From an uncultured Lachnospiraceae bacterium (GTDB lineage Bacteria > Bacillota > Clostridia > Lachnospirales > Lachnospiraceae), in contig CAJUIO010000128.1 of the NCBI GenBank assembly GCA_910586025.1, positions 1 through 8,971 on the forward strand: 8,971 nt of DNA, written 5' to 3'. This document shows, in pieces, positions 1 to 7,331 of the stretch (positions within the stretch are counted from its first letter, which is position 1; each line of letters begins with the position of its first letter). A program made the translations under genes and the position numbers. Under the pieces are notes generated by a model. That model was not told the DNA's origin, searched no databases, and saw nothing but the letters and a program-made list of their open reading frames with translations.

Positions 1-887
1 ACCGTCTCAATAATCTCGGTCGGAAGAATCTCCTCATTCTTATAAAATGCCGCAAAGCATCCCTTATCGGATTTCCACTTTTCCACGCCCGGCAGCTCTA
101 TGTCGTTCCGGAAGGGAATCTTGCATAGAAACTCCACCGAATGAAGACCTTCAAAGTTCTTCCGCACCTCCTTCAGCTCTCCGTCCACGATCAGCTGTCC
201 GTGATTAATCAGAATAATTCTCTCACACACCTCCTCGACATCCCGCAGGTCATGGGTGGTCAGCAAAACCGTTGTTTTTCTCTCCCGGTTGATCTTCCGG
301 ATCATCTCCCTGATCTGCTTTTTTACCACGATATCAAGTCCGATGGTAGGCTCATCCAGAAACAGAAGCTTAGGGTCATGGAGCAGTGCCGCACAGAGCT
401 CCGCCCGCATGCGCTGTCCAAGAGACAGCTGTCTCACGGGCTGATTCAAAAAATCCCTGATCTGGAGACATTCCACATACGAATCCAGATTCCGGCTGTA
501 AATTTCATCCGGAATTTTATAAATCCTTTTCAGAAGCGTATAGGTATCTATCACCGGCAGATCCCACCACAGCTGAGATTTCTGCCCGAACACAACGCCG
601 ATATATTTTGCATTTTCCCTGCGGCATTTATAGGGCTCCCTTCCGAGAACCTCCACGCTTCCCCTGGTAGGATGCAGGATCCCTGCAAGCATTTTGATCG
701 TCGTGGACTTTCCCGCCCCGTTCGGACCGATAAATCCTACCGTTTCTCCCTCTCCAATCTCAAAGGAAATACTCTTTACGGCAGAAATCGTCTTATGACT
801 GCGTTTTCCCAGAACAAAATTCCGGGCTTTCTTGTCCGCAACGGAATAATCCCTGCTCAGATTACTTACCTTTATGATTTTATTCAT
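1..887 (-). CDS. ABC-2 type transporter ATP-binding protein (COG4586-like), C-terminus cut by window edge
   Basis: Cytoplasmic ATPase that would power the two membrane proteins encoded just upstream. Reading the minus strand from ATG 887 gives 295 codons still open at base 1; family members usually run to roughly 320-340 residues, so only a short tail is missing. Walker A GPNGAGKST is at residues 54-62, the Q-loop glutamine at 102 within FGQKSQLWWDLPV (a sequence I associate with COG4586 ATPases), the signature LSLGQ at 154-158, Walker B LLFLDEP with the catalytic Glu179, D-loop GLD at 183-185 and the H-loop histidine 212 in TTHD. All catalytic elements are therefore intact. The start is uncertain. 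ATG 887 gives the short N-terminus typical of the family (MNKIIKVSNLS) but its nearest ribosome site, AAAGGA, is 11 bases away. An in-frame GTG at 908 has GGGAGG 7 bases upstream and starts 3 bases after the stop of the preceding permease. It is the last gene of the ABC unit seen here. The substrate is unknown. Confidence 0.93.
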   Translation of the reverse strand, partial: MNKIIKVSNLSRDYSVADKKARNFVLGKRSHKTISAVKSISFEIGEGETVGFIGPNGAGKSTTIKMLAGILHPTRGSVEVLGREPYKCRRENAKYIGVVFGQKSQLWWDLPVIDTYTLLKRIYKIPDEIYSRNLDSYVECLQIRDFLNQPVRQLSLGQRMRAELCAALLHDPKLLFLDEPTIGLDIVVKKQIREMIRKINRERKTTVLLTTHDLRDVEEVCERIILINHGQLIVDGELKEVRKNFEGLHSVEFLCKIPFRNDIELPGVEKWKSDKGCFAAFYKNEEILPTEIIET

Positions 888-911
888 TCCGATTTCCGTC
901 CTTTCCACAGC

Positions 912-1715
912 TCAGCCTCCCGCCCCCGTATACCGCTTTAATCCCGTCCGGAATACGGCCATTCCCAGAAGAAACCACAAAACACCCACAAAGGGCGCAA
1001 TCATCCCCAATACCGTTTCATACACTGTTATATTCTTTCCCGTTATGAGAAGAGTGGGGTAATAATTGATAAAGGCCCACGGCAGCACAAAGGTTAAGAA
1101 GATCCGCAGCGCTCTGGGATAAAGCGCAAGAGGATAGTTCGTCATACCGCGCAGGTCATAAAACAGCAGATCAATCAGCGCACCGGATTTCATTGTCCAG
1201 AAGCTGAAGGATCCGAACAAAATCATGGATCCGGTCTGCAAAAAAATTCCGCCCACGATGGCAAGCACAAGATAAAATACCATTGGCAGACTGAGTCTTT
1301 CCGTCCGCTGCGCAAATGCGGCGCAAAGAAAGATAACCGTGACAAGAATCTGTCCCAGAAACGTGTCGCCGAATCTCCGGAATATCATCTGCCTGATCAG
1401 CCCCTGCGGACGCAGCAGCATGATATCCAGCTGACCGCTGATAATCAAATCCTCCAGCGAATAAGCGCTGTACCAGATCAACGTCCCGGAAATGGAGTAG
1501 GTGATAAGTGACAGACCGTACAATATGGATAAGTCCGAAAAATCCCACCCCTCCACAGTGTTCACTCCGCTTGTCAGAACCCAGTAGCTCATGTAAGTAA
1601 TAAAATAGCAATAAAAATTGGATGCCATGCCAAGGACAAAGCTTGTCTTATACTCTGCCCGGGATTTGAAAAAAGTTTTAATATAGACAAGATATGTTGA
1701 CAAAAAATCTATCAC
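912..1715 (-). CDS. ABC-2 family membrane protein (COG3694-like permease)
   Basis: Integral membrane subunit of an ABC transporter, 267 residues, the usual length for the family. About six hydrophobic segments are visible, near residues 24-48, 60-82, 118-136, 144-170, 204-226 and 232-255. A cytoplasmic loop carries SGQLDIMLLRPQG (93-105), a pattern typical of COG3694/PF06182 proteins and echoed in the partner permease (DLLRP). The start is a GTG at 1715, supported by GGGAGG at 1727-1722 with a 6-base spacer; there is no competing ATG nearby. It follows the other permease by 52 bases, in which I see only this ribosome site. The ATPase gene follows within 3 or 24 bases depending on its start. 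The two permeases are distinct in sequence and probably form a heterodimeric channel. Export is more likely than import because no substrate-binding protein gene is present; the substrate cannot be inferred. Confidence 0.9.
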   Translation of the reverse strand: MIDFLSTYLVYIKTFFKSRAEYKTSFVLGMASNFYCYFITYMSYWVLTSGVNTVEGWDFSDLSILYGLSLITYSISGTLIWYSAYSLEDLIISGQLDIMLLRPQGLIRQMIFRRFGDTFLGQILVTVIFLCAAFAQRTERLSLPMVFYLVLAIVGGIFLQTGSMILFGSFSFWTMKSGALIDLLFYDLRGMTNYPLALYPRALRIFLTFVLPWAFINYYPTLLITGKNITVYETVLGMIAPFVGVLWFLLGMAVFRTGLKRYTGAGG

Positions 1716-1721
1716 CGCAAT

Positions 1722-1727
1722 CCTCCC
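1722..1727 (-). promoter_or_regulatory. Ribosome binding site supporting a GTG start
   Basis: GGGAGG on the minus strand, 6 bases before the GTG at 1715. It decides the non-ATG start of the second permease, since no ATG lies at a suitable distance. Confidence 0.75.
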
Positions 1728-1767
1728 GTTCCGCTCTGTGCCAACAGCCGCTTACCCCTGTGTCTCT

Positions 1768-2538
1768 TTACCCGCCCTGCACAACGCACCGCAGCAGCGC
1801 CCGCCGGTATGCCAAAAGCATGATGCCCGCCATCACAATGTCCCACACGATCAATATGGCAAAATGCAGTCCCATGCCCTCACACGCTCTCCCTTTGAGG
1901 ATCACCTCAATGGGAAAGGAATACAGATACTGAAAGGGCAGCAGCCGAATCGGTGTCTGCATCCACGCGGGAAACAGCGCAATCGGCAGAAAGCATCCCG
2001 AAAAAAAACGTATGGTATCGTTCATCAGTCTGCAGAAGGGCCATATCACATAGAATCGGAAGGCCAGAAAGCCGATCACGGTAAACAGCATCATATGAAA
2101 CAGAAATGCCAGAAAAACGGCCAGGATGCCAAGCAGTGCATAAACCGGGTCAATCATCCGGACAAGTCCCCAATAGTTGCCAAAAAGAATCAGGCAGATG
2201 GGGATCCCCCTCACAATCAGCTCCGCCGCCGTCTCCCCCACCGCTTCACTGAAATTCAGTCTCAGAAAACTGACCGGGCGCAGCAGGTCTATGGCAAACG
2301 TTCCCTTATAGACCTTATCCTCAATACAATTTGCGTAGCGGTTGGAATAAAGAAGAGAGATCAGGCTGGATAAAATGGCGTATACCGTCATATATTCCCT
2401 CATTTCCATATTTCTCCGGTATATATACTGCCACATAAAAATGATGGAGACAGTGGACAGCAAGCTTGCCATAATACTGAATACATTATGCCATCTGTAA
2501 TGCAGCATTTTTTTAATAGAGATTCCAAAATAGCTCAT
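1768..2538 (-). CDS. ABC-2 family membrane protein (COG4587-like permease)
   Basis: Second membrane subunit of the ABC transporter, 256 residues. Hydrophobic segments lie near residues 18-40, 48-66, 104-122, 132-162 (long, perhaps a re-entrant or extended helix), 176-198 and 224-245. The motif KVYKGTFAIDLLRPVSF (75-91) matches the conserved cytoplasmic loop of this family. Its ATG overlaps the stop of the upstream ATPase gene in an ATGA arrangement (2538-2535), with GGGAGG 7 bases upstream inside that gene, so translation is probably coupled. In the triad of COG4586 ATPase, COG4587 and COG3694 permeases the two membrane proteins are normally found side by side, as here. The protein ends with a basic stretch (YRRALLR) that would sit in the cytoplasm. 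I assign the family with good confidence; the transported molecule is unknown. Confidence 0.9.
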   Translation of the reverse strand: MSYFGISIKKMLHYRWHNVFSIMASLLSTVSIIFMWQYIYRRNMEMREYMTVYAILSSLISLLYSNRYANCIEDKVYKGTFAIDLLRPVSFLRLNFSEAVGETAAELIVRGIPICLILFGNYWGLVRMIDPVYALLGILAVFLAFLFHMMLFTVIGFLAFRFYVIWPFCRLMNDTIRFFSGCFLPIALFPAWMQTPIRLLPFQYLYSFPIEVILKGRACEGMGLHFAILIVWDIVMAGIMLLAYRRALLRCVVQGG

Positions 2539-3431
2539 GTCTTTGCCTCCCTTCTGTGCATCAGGATCACATCCTCCAGTCCGGGCCTTACGATATTCAT
2601 CTGTGTGACCTCTGTCTGCGCCGCAACATGATTGATAATCTCCAATGCTGATATCACATTTTCGTCGTATCTGAATTTCATCCGGTTATGCTCAATGCCG
2701 TATCGGATCAGGGGAAGATCCTCCATATCCGGAAGCATACCGCAAAAAGCAATCTCCATCTCATTGACCGGGGCATACCGCCTCATCAGCCGTTTTCGGC
2801 TGCCGTAATATAAAAGCCGTCCCACATCCAGAAGAAGAAGCCTGTCGCAGACCCTCTCAATCTCCGTCATGTTTTCGGAAGCTATGAGTATGGCAGCGCC
2901 CTGCTCCTTCTTTTTCTGTAAAAGCCTGGCAAAAATCTCTTTTCCCGATTCATCCACTCCCACGGTCGGTTCATCCAGCAGGATCAGCCGCAAATGATCC
3001 AGCAGTACTGTGGCCAGCTCCGCCCGCCGGAGCTGCCCGAGGGAAAGCTGCCGGATCTCCTCTTCCTCATACTCCTTAAATCCAAGACTTGCGGCAAGCC
3101 GCTCATATTCCTCCCGGAAACCTCTTCTATCCAGACGGTAGAGTGCGCACAGTCTCCGGAATTCAGACCGAATCGTGCTGTCCTCCCGAAACAGCGGATA
3201 TGAGGAAGAAAAAAAGCCAATGGCAGAGGCGATCTGTCTGCGCTTTTTTACGGGATCCCAGGAAAATGTCCTGACATTGCCTCTCTCACAGGCAAGCAGT
3301 CCACAGGCAAGGCGCAGCAGCGTCGTTTTACCGGACCCGCCCGGTCCGATCACGCCTGCGGCGGTGCCCTCCGGAATGCAGAAGCTGATATCGGACAATA
3401 TGAATTTACTGACGTTTTCAAAACTTACCAT
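2535..3431 (-). CDS. ABC transporter ATP-binding protein with degenerate Q- and H-loops
   Basis: First gene of the ABC unit, 298 residues. Walker A GPGGSGKTT is at 29-37, signature LSLGQ at 129-133, Walker B LILLDEP at 149-155 with Glu154, and D-loop GVD at 158-160. Two switch residues are not canonical. The Q-loop region, IGFFSSSYPLF (71-81), has no glutamine. The H-loop position reads ASENM (184-188), so Glu186 stands where the histidine of a normal THD should be. The C-terminal part (about 210-298) ends in RPGLEDVIL, a pattern common at the end of ABC-2 ATPases. ATG 3431 has GGAGG 5 bases upstream, and the stop overlaps the next permease start. The unit also encodes a fully canonical ATPase, so this protein probably forms the weak or regulatory half of a heterodimer, as known for asymmetric ABC systems. 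That pairing is inferred. Alternatively it works as a homodimer with slow turnover. Confidence 0.9.
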   Translation of the reverse strand: MVSFENVSKFILSDISFCIPEGTAAGVIGPGGSGKTTLLRLACGLLACERGNVRTFSWDPVKKRRQIASAIGFFSSSYPLFREDSTIRSEFRRLCALYRLDRRGFREEYERLAASLGFKEYEEEEIRQLSLGQLRRAELATVLLDHLRLILLDEPTVGVDESGKEIFARLLQKKKEQGAAILIASENMTEIERVCDRLLLLDVGRLLYYGSRKRLMRRYAPVNEMEIAFCGMLPDMEDLPLIRYGIEHNRMKFRYDENVISALEIINHVAAQTEVTQMNIVRPGLEDVILMHRREAKT

Positions 3432-3489
3432 AAAAGCCTCCGCAAAGACAAGCCCGCCCGTATGCTTAACCGCCGTTCGGGACTTTTGA

Positions 3490-3527
3490 TAAAAATATAT
3501 CCCTTATAATTTCAAATTACAAGGGAT
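3490..3527 (-). terminator. Rho-independent terminator after the two-component genes
   Basis: Bases 3499-3527 form an almost perfect inverted repeat: two 14-base arms around a single central base, with one G-T wobble and otherwise full pairing (allowing a hairpin loop, about 12-13 pairs). On the minus strand it is followed by ATATTTTTA (3498-3490). It begins 15 bases after the kinase stop codon. The plus strand has no T-run after the repeat, so it should act on minus-strand transcripts. The lower stem is GC-containing (ATCCCTT/AAGGGAT), while the upper stem is only A and T. Confidence 0.75.
3494..3522 (-). promoter_or_regulatory. Candidate sigma-A promoter for the ABC unit, embedded in the terminator
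   Basis: On the minus strand TTGTAA (3522-3517, 4 of 6 consensus bases) and TATATT (3499-3494, 5 of 6) are separated by 17 bases. Transcription would begin near 3487, giving a leader of about 55 bases before ATG 3431. Both boxes lie within the terminator hairpin. AT-rich hairpins often resemble promoters by chance, so confidence is moderate. Confidence 0.4.
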
Positions 3528-3542
3528 TGTGACAAACAGCCT

Positions 3543-4274
3543 CTATTCAGGGATAAAAACCGCAACGCAGAAGAATCCGTCCATCTCATATACGTCATAC
3601 ATGCCGTGACAGCTCTCCGCAATTTCCTTTATTCTCAAAATACCGATTCCATGCGCCTCTCCCTTCTCCTCTTTTGTGGACAGCAAACCGGGATTTTCCT
3701 CTAATACGGATTTGGAGATTCTGTTTTTCACACAGATCGTCTCGTAACCCTGTTTCTTGGAGATCAGAAGCTCCAGGTGTCTTGCACTTTCCGCTTCCCG
3801 CAGGCTCGCCTCAATGGCATTATCCAGCATATTGCCAAGCAGTGCCGCAAGATCCATGCTGCTCATCGCCGCAAAGGAAAGGTTTTCAATTTCCGCCTTG
3901 ATCTCAATCCCCCGCTCTCTCGCATACCGGAACTTCTCATTAATGATATGATTTAACAGCGTGTTCCCCGTCTCGATATAGCTGTGCATGGCATTCAGCT
4001 TATCCAGTATTTCCGAGGAGTATGCCCTGGCCTCATCATAATTTTCCGATGCAAGATAAGAGGAAAGCACCATCAGGTGATTCTTCATATCATGCTTCAG
4101 TCTTCTGCCGCTCTGGTGCAGTGCATATACCTCCTGACTCTGCTGCTCTCTCTCCGCCAGCTCCTCCTGCGTCTGCCGGTATTGATATGCAAGCTCCAGG
4201 TGCTCTTCATACAATCTGGCATACTTACAGCTCAATTGTTCATACTGCTTCTTTAACTGTCCGTATCGACTCAT
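3543..4274 (-). CDS. Cytoplasmic GHKL-type sensor histidine kinase
   Basis: 243-residue kinase expected to phosphorylate the LytTR regulator encoded just upstream. Residues 1-55 are highly charged with heptad-like leucines and tyrosines and probably form a coiled coil. The phospho-acceptor box is RRLKHDMKNH (57-66) with His61. The N-box is GNMLDNAIEAS (147-157) with Asn148, Asp151 and Asn152, and the G-box is HGIGILRIKEIA (208-219). This is the AgrC/VirS type of HPK10 catalytic core. Such kinases normally carry five to seven N-terminal membrane segments; here none exists. An in-frame stop lies only two codons before ATG 4274, so no longer start is possible in this frame. The ATG lacks a good ribosome site of its own and overlaps the stop of a short upstream ORF (ATGA), which suggests coupled translation. 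It must sense something inside the cell, or through a partner protein. A strong terminator follows. Confidence 0.9.
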   Translation of the reverse strand: MSRYGQLKKQYEQLSCKYARLYEEHLELAYQYRQTQEELAEREQQSQEVYALHQSGRRLKHDMKNHLMVLSSYLASENYDEARAYSSEILDKLNAMHSYIETGNTLLNHIINEKFRYARERGIEIKAEIENLSFAAMSSMDLAALLGNMLDNAIEASLREAESARHLELLISKKQGYETICVKNRISKSVLEENPGLLSTKEEKGEAHGIGILRIKEIAESCHGMYDVYEMDGFFCVAVFIPE

Positions 4275-4300
4275 AGCTCAAACATCCATGCCCGTTCCAT
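4271..4300 (-). other. Nine-codon ORF that may couple kinase translation
   Basis: ATG 4300 opens a reading frame MERAWMFEL whose TGA overlaps the kinase ATG as ATGA. GGAG at 4311-4308 sits 7 bases before it, whereas the kinase ATG has only weak purine sequence nearby. Ribosomes ending here could restart on the kinase. The same frame runs back without interruption to the regulator's stop codon (4342-4340), so these codons could instead be the tail of a once longer regulator. Expression is unproven. Confidence 0.35.
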
Positions 4301-4339
4301 CGCAGCGCTCCGTCTGCAATCTTGGCCGCCTTCCCCGCC

Positions 4340-5038
4340 TCATCTCATCAGCGTTCTCATATACTGCAGAATCTCTCTCCTGGCCGTATCCGCATATTTC
4401 TCTCCCAGAGGCAGTTTATCATGATTCACCATCTCCAGCTCCTGACTTCCAACCATACGCACCGCGGACCGGTTCACCAGAAAACCCTTATGAATCCTTA
4501 TAAATCCGTCCGCCCCCAACTGCTTCTCCGCCGCCAGAATCGTGCTCCGGAAATGATACTGTCCTGACGCGCCGCAGAGCCTTATATAATTTCCGTCCGC
4601 CTCAAGATATAAGATCTCTGAAAGCAGAAGCGCCGTCTCCTGTCCGTTCATCCGAAAACAGAAATGCTTCTTTTGGAAGTTCAGCTCCTTCCGGCAGTCC
4701 TCCAAAATTTTTTTGATCTCCGCATCAAAATATTTCTTTCGTATAAACCCGAAGGGATGGTATTGAAAGCTCTCATAAACCAGCTCGTCATGATTCGTCA
4801 CAAAAACAAGCAGCGGCTTGTGATCCAGGCTATTGAGCCAGTACGCAATCTCCATTCCGGTCCGGTCGGGAATATCAATATCCAAAAAGAGAATATCACA
4901 GGGCCTCTCTGCAAGAGCGCGCATCAGCGCCCCGCCCGTATGAAAGACCTCCACCGTCCCTTCCGGCAGACAGCCTCTGATTGTGGCAGATACCATATTC
5001 AGAATCTGGACTTCATCATCACAGACATAGATTAACAT
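4340..5038 (-). CDS. LytTR-family response regulator
   Basis: 232-residue DNA-binding regulator of the AgrA/LytR class. The receiver domain (about 1-118) has the acidic pair Asp7-Asp8 in VCDDE, the phospho-acceptor Asp53 in LFLDIDIPDRTG, Thr81 in FVTNHDE and the Lys101 region in FGFIRKKYF. The LytTR DNA-binding domain (about 125-232) shows LYLEADGNYI (143-152), FIRIHKGFLVNR (179-190) and LPLGEKY (209-215), all typical. I chose ATG 5038 because translation then begins directly with the conserved MLIYVCDDE and because GGGAGG lies 11 bases upstream. The ATG at 5059 would place that ribosome site inside the gene and add seven unlikely residues. The gene starts 4 bases after the recD2 stop and the ribosome site is inside recD2, which suggests co-transcription. 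Its likely partner is the kinase downstream and its likely target the ABC unit. No clear pair of LytTR operator repeats was found. The stop codon is followed in frame by 22 sense codons. Confidence 0.93.
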   Translation of the reverse strand: MLIYVCDDEVQILNMVSATIRGCLPEGTVEVFHTGGALMRALAERPCDILFLDIDIPDRTGMEIAYWLNSLDHKPLLVFVTNHDELVYESFQYHPFGFIRKKYFDAEIKKILEDCRKELNFQKKHFCFRMNGQETALLLSEILYLEADGNYIRLCGASGQYHFRSTILAAEKQLGADGFIRIHKGFLVNRSAVRMVGSQELEMVNHDKLPLGEKYADTARREILQYMRTLMR

Positions 5039-5042
5039 CTTT

Positions 5043-7331
5043 TCAAAAACCTCCCTCATGCACAGGATCCTTTGTCTGTGGTGCGGCGGCCTCCAGCCGT
5101 TCCTTCAGCAGGGTATTTCTTTTCGTAACCGTCACATTGCGGACGGCATAGGACAGGGCCTTTTTCGTTCCCACCATCACCAAGATTTTCTTTGCCCTGG
5201 TAATTCCTGTATAAATCAGATTTCTCTGCAGCATCACATAATGGTTCATCAGGATCGGCATGACGACAATGGGATACTCCGAGCCCTGGGACTTATGAAT
5301 GGTCGTCGCATAGGCATGCACCAGCTCGTCCAGCTCTGTCACATCATACTCGATCAGGCGGCCGTCAAAATTCACCTTCAGCGTCCGCTCTTCCACATTT
5401 ACGGACGCAATTACCCCGATATCTCCATTGAACACTTCCTTGTCATAGTTGTTTTTAATCTGCATAACCTTATCGTCCAACCGGAACGCAAAGCCGCTTC
5501 TGCGAAGACAGTCCTTGGGAACCGTCACCTCACCTCTTCCCCGCATATAAATCTCATGCTCTGCGGGATTTAATGCTTCCTGGAGGGCGAGGTTCAGATT
5601 CGTCGCTCCCACCACGCCCCGCTGCATGGGTGTCAGCACCTGAATCCTGGCAGGCTCCACATGATAATACTTTGGAAGCTTTGTCCCGGCCAGCTCCACG
5701 ATCTGACGCACCGTCTCTTCCGCATCCTCGTTTTCCATAAAGAAAAAGTCCGTATTTTTTCCGTTGGATATGTCCGGCAGCTTCCCCTCGTTAATGCGGT
5801 GTGCGTTCATAATGATCCGGCTCGTCTGTGCCTGTCTGAATATTTTGGTGAGACGAACTACGGGAAAAACACCCGAATCGATCATATCCCGCAGCACATT
5901 CCCGGCACCCACGCAGGGGAGCTGGTCAATGTCGCCCACCATCACAAGGCGCATGGCGGGCGGAATCGCCTTAAGCAGCGAGTTCATCAAAAGCACGTCT
6001 ATCATGGAGCACTCGTCCACAATCAGGACATCCCCCTCCAGGGGATTCTCCTCATTCTTCTGATATCCTTCCGGCGGCTTACATTCCAGCAGCCTGTGAA
6101 TCGTCCTGGCTTCCAGGCCTGTCGCTTCCGTCATCCTCTTTGCCGCGCGGCCCGTGGGCGCTGCCAGAAGAATTTTCAGCCCGTACGCTTTATATGCGGC
6201 GATAATCCCATGGGTGGTGGTCGTCTTACCGGTTCCCGGTCCTCCCGTCATCACCATGACCTTTGCGGCTGCGGCCTGGCGGATCGCATCTGCCTGTATT
6301 TCGTCGTAGATCATCCCGGTTTTTTCCTGTATGGCTTCCACATTCACGGAAAGTCCCGGATTCCCTGAATTCTCTCTCGCCTCCAGAAGCTTCCTGTAGA
6401 GCCTGTCGCCTGCCGGTGCCAAGGCCAGCTTCTTAAGCTTGCCCGCCACTCCCGTCTCCGCATAATAAAAAGGCGGCAGATAAACAGCCGTTATGGGATT
6501 ACCCGCTTCATCTGTCTTTACGATTCTGCGCTCTCTGATTAACTCCTCCTGCCTCAGCATTTCATCCATGGTCATGACAATCGTTTCCGGCGACGCCTCC
6601 AACAGCTCGGATGCCTTATCGACCAGCTGCCGCTTCTCCGCATACACATGGCCATCGTTTGAAAGCTCTGAAAGGGTATACATCAGGCCGCTTCGCAGCC
6701 TCACATATGATTCCCTGCCAAATCCCAGCTTTTCCGCAATCTGGTCAGCGGTCTTAAATCCAATGCCCCAGATATCATCCGCAAGCTTATAGGGATTTTC
6801 TTTCATCACCGCGATACTTTCATTTCCGTACTGCTTGTAAATCCTGGCAGCGAAGGAAGCGCTCACCTGGTGCTCCTGCAGAAACACCATGATGTTCTTG
6901 ACTTCCTTCTGCCGCTCCCATGATTCGGCTATCATCTGTATCCGTTTTCTTCCAATGCCCTCCACTTCCACCAGAAGCTCTACATTGTCTTCGATCACGA
7001 CAAAGGTGTCTACGCCAAACCTCTGCACGATCCTCTTCGCAAACTTGGGCCCAACGCCCTTGATCAGGCCGGATCCCAGGTACTTTTCCATGCCGTAAAC
7101 AGTCGCAGGCAGAGTCTCCTCCCAGTTTTCCGCCACGAACTGCCTCCCGTATTTGGCGTCAACCTTCCAGCTTCCCTCGGCAAGAAGCACGGAACCCACA
7201 TTGGCATCCAAGAGGTTCCCGACCACCGGGACAAGGTCGCTGTAGTCCTTTATCCTGCATTTCAGGACGGAATAACCGTTTTCCGGGTTCTGATATGTAA
7301 TTCGCTCTACCACACATCGGATTTTGACCAT
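5043..7331 (-). CDS. recD2: RecD2 (YrrC-type) ATP-dependent 5'-3' DNA helicase
   Basis: 762-residue superfamily 1B helicase, close to the usual RecD2 length of about 740-800. RecD2 works without RecB and RecC and takes part in DNA repair and replication-fork maintenance. The N-terminal region (1-75) is an OB-like domain. Helix-hairpin-helix repeats follow: GSGLIKGVGPKFAKRI (86-101), VEGIGRKRI (123-131) and DIWGIGFKTADQIAEKLG (186-203). Helicase motifs appear in order: Walker A GGPGTGKTTT (363-372), motif Ia APTGRAAKRM (391-400), motif II VDECSMID (438-445), motif III VGDIDQLPCVGAG (465-477), IFRQ (497-500), motif V TTIHKSQGSEY (676-686) and motif VI YTGITRAK (707-714). Nothing essential is missing. 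ATG 7331 has an excellent site, AAAGGAGG, 5-6 bases upstream. It begins 17 bases after the HipA-like gene with no terminator between, and the response regulator follows 4 bases after its stop, so the three are probably on one transcript. Confidence 0.97.
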   Translation of the reverse strand: MVKIRCVVERITYQNPENGYSVLKCRIKDYSDLVPVVGNLLDANVGSVLLAEGSWKVDAKYGRQFVAENWEETLPATVYGMEKYLGSGLIKGVGPKFAKRIVQRFGVDTFVVIEDNVELLVEVEGIGRKRIQMIAESWERQKEVKNIMVFLQEHQVSASFAARIYKQYGNESIAVMKENPYKLADDIWGIGFKTADQIAEKLGFGRESYVRLRSGLMYTLSELSNDGHVYAEKRQLVDKASELLEASPETIVMTMDEMLRQEELIRERRIVKTDEAGNPITAVYLPPFYYAETGVAGKLKKLALAPAGDRLYRKLLEARENSGNPGLSVNVEAIQEKTGMIYDEIQADAIRQAAAAKVMVMTGGPGTGKTTTTHGIIAAYKAYGLKILLAAPTGRAAKRMTEATGLEARTIHRLLECKPPEGYQKNEENPLEGDVLIVDECSMIDVLLMNSLLKAIPPAMRLVMVGDIDQLPCVGAGNVLRDMIDSGVFPVVRLTKIFRQAQTSRIIMNAHRINEGKLPDISNGKNTDFFFMENEDAEETVRQIVELAGTKLPKYYHVEPARIQVLTPMQRGVVGATNLNLALQEALNPAEHEIYMRGRGEVTVPKDCLRRSGFAFRLDDKVMQIKNNYDKEVFNGDIGVIASVNVEERTLKVNFDGRLIEYDVTELDELVHAYATTIHKSQGSEYPIVVMPILMNHYVMLQRNLIYTGITRAKKILVMVGTKKALSYAVRNVTVTKRNTLLKERLEAAAPQTKDPVHEGGF

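Noticed and set aside
141..941. 266-codon plus-strand open frame
   Set aside because: It lies exactly opposite the canonical ABC ATPase, lacks a ribosome site and reads as a Pro/His/Leu/Arg-rich sequence with no domain.
1738..2373. 211-codon plus-strand open frame, rich in His, Gln and Lys
   Set aside because: It is the complement of the COG4587-like permease, whose membrane segments and family motif are convincing; the composition of the frame is that expected from reversing hydrophobic codons.
3432..3489. Possible LytTR operator (GCGGTTAAG) before the ABC unit
   Set aside because: Only one partial copy is present, downstream of the predicted promoter. LytTR sites are paired direct repeats with about 12-13 bases between them, and no partner is found at that distance.
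5661..6368. 235-codon plus-strand open frame
   Set aside because: It runs antisense to the helicase core of recD2, has no ribosome site and no recognisable domain.
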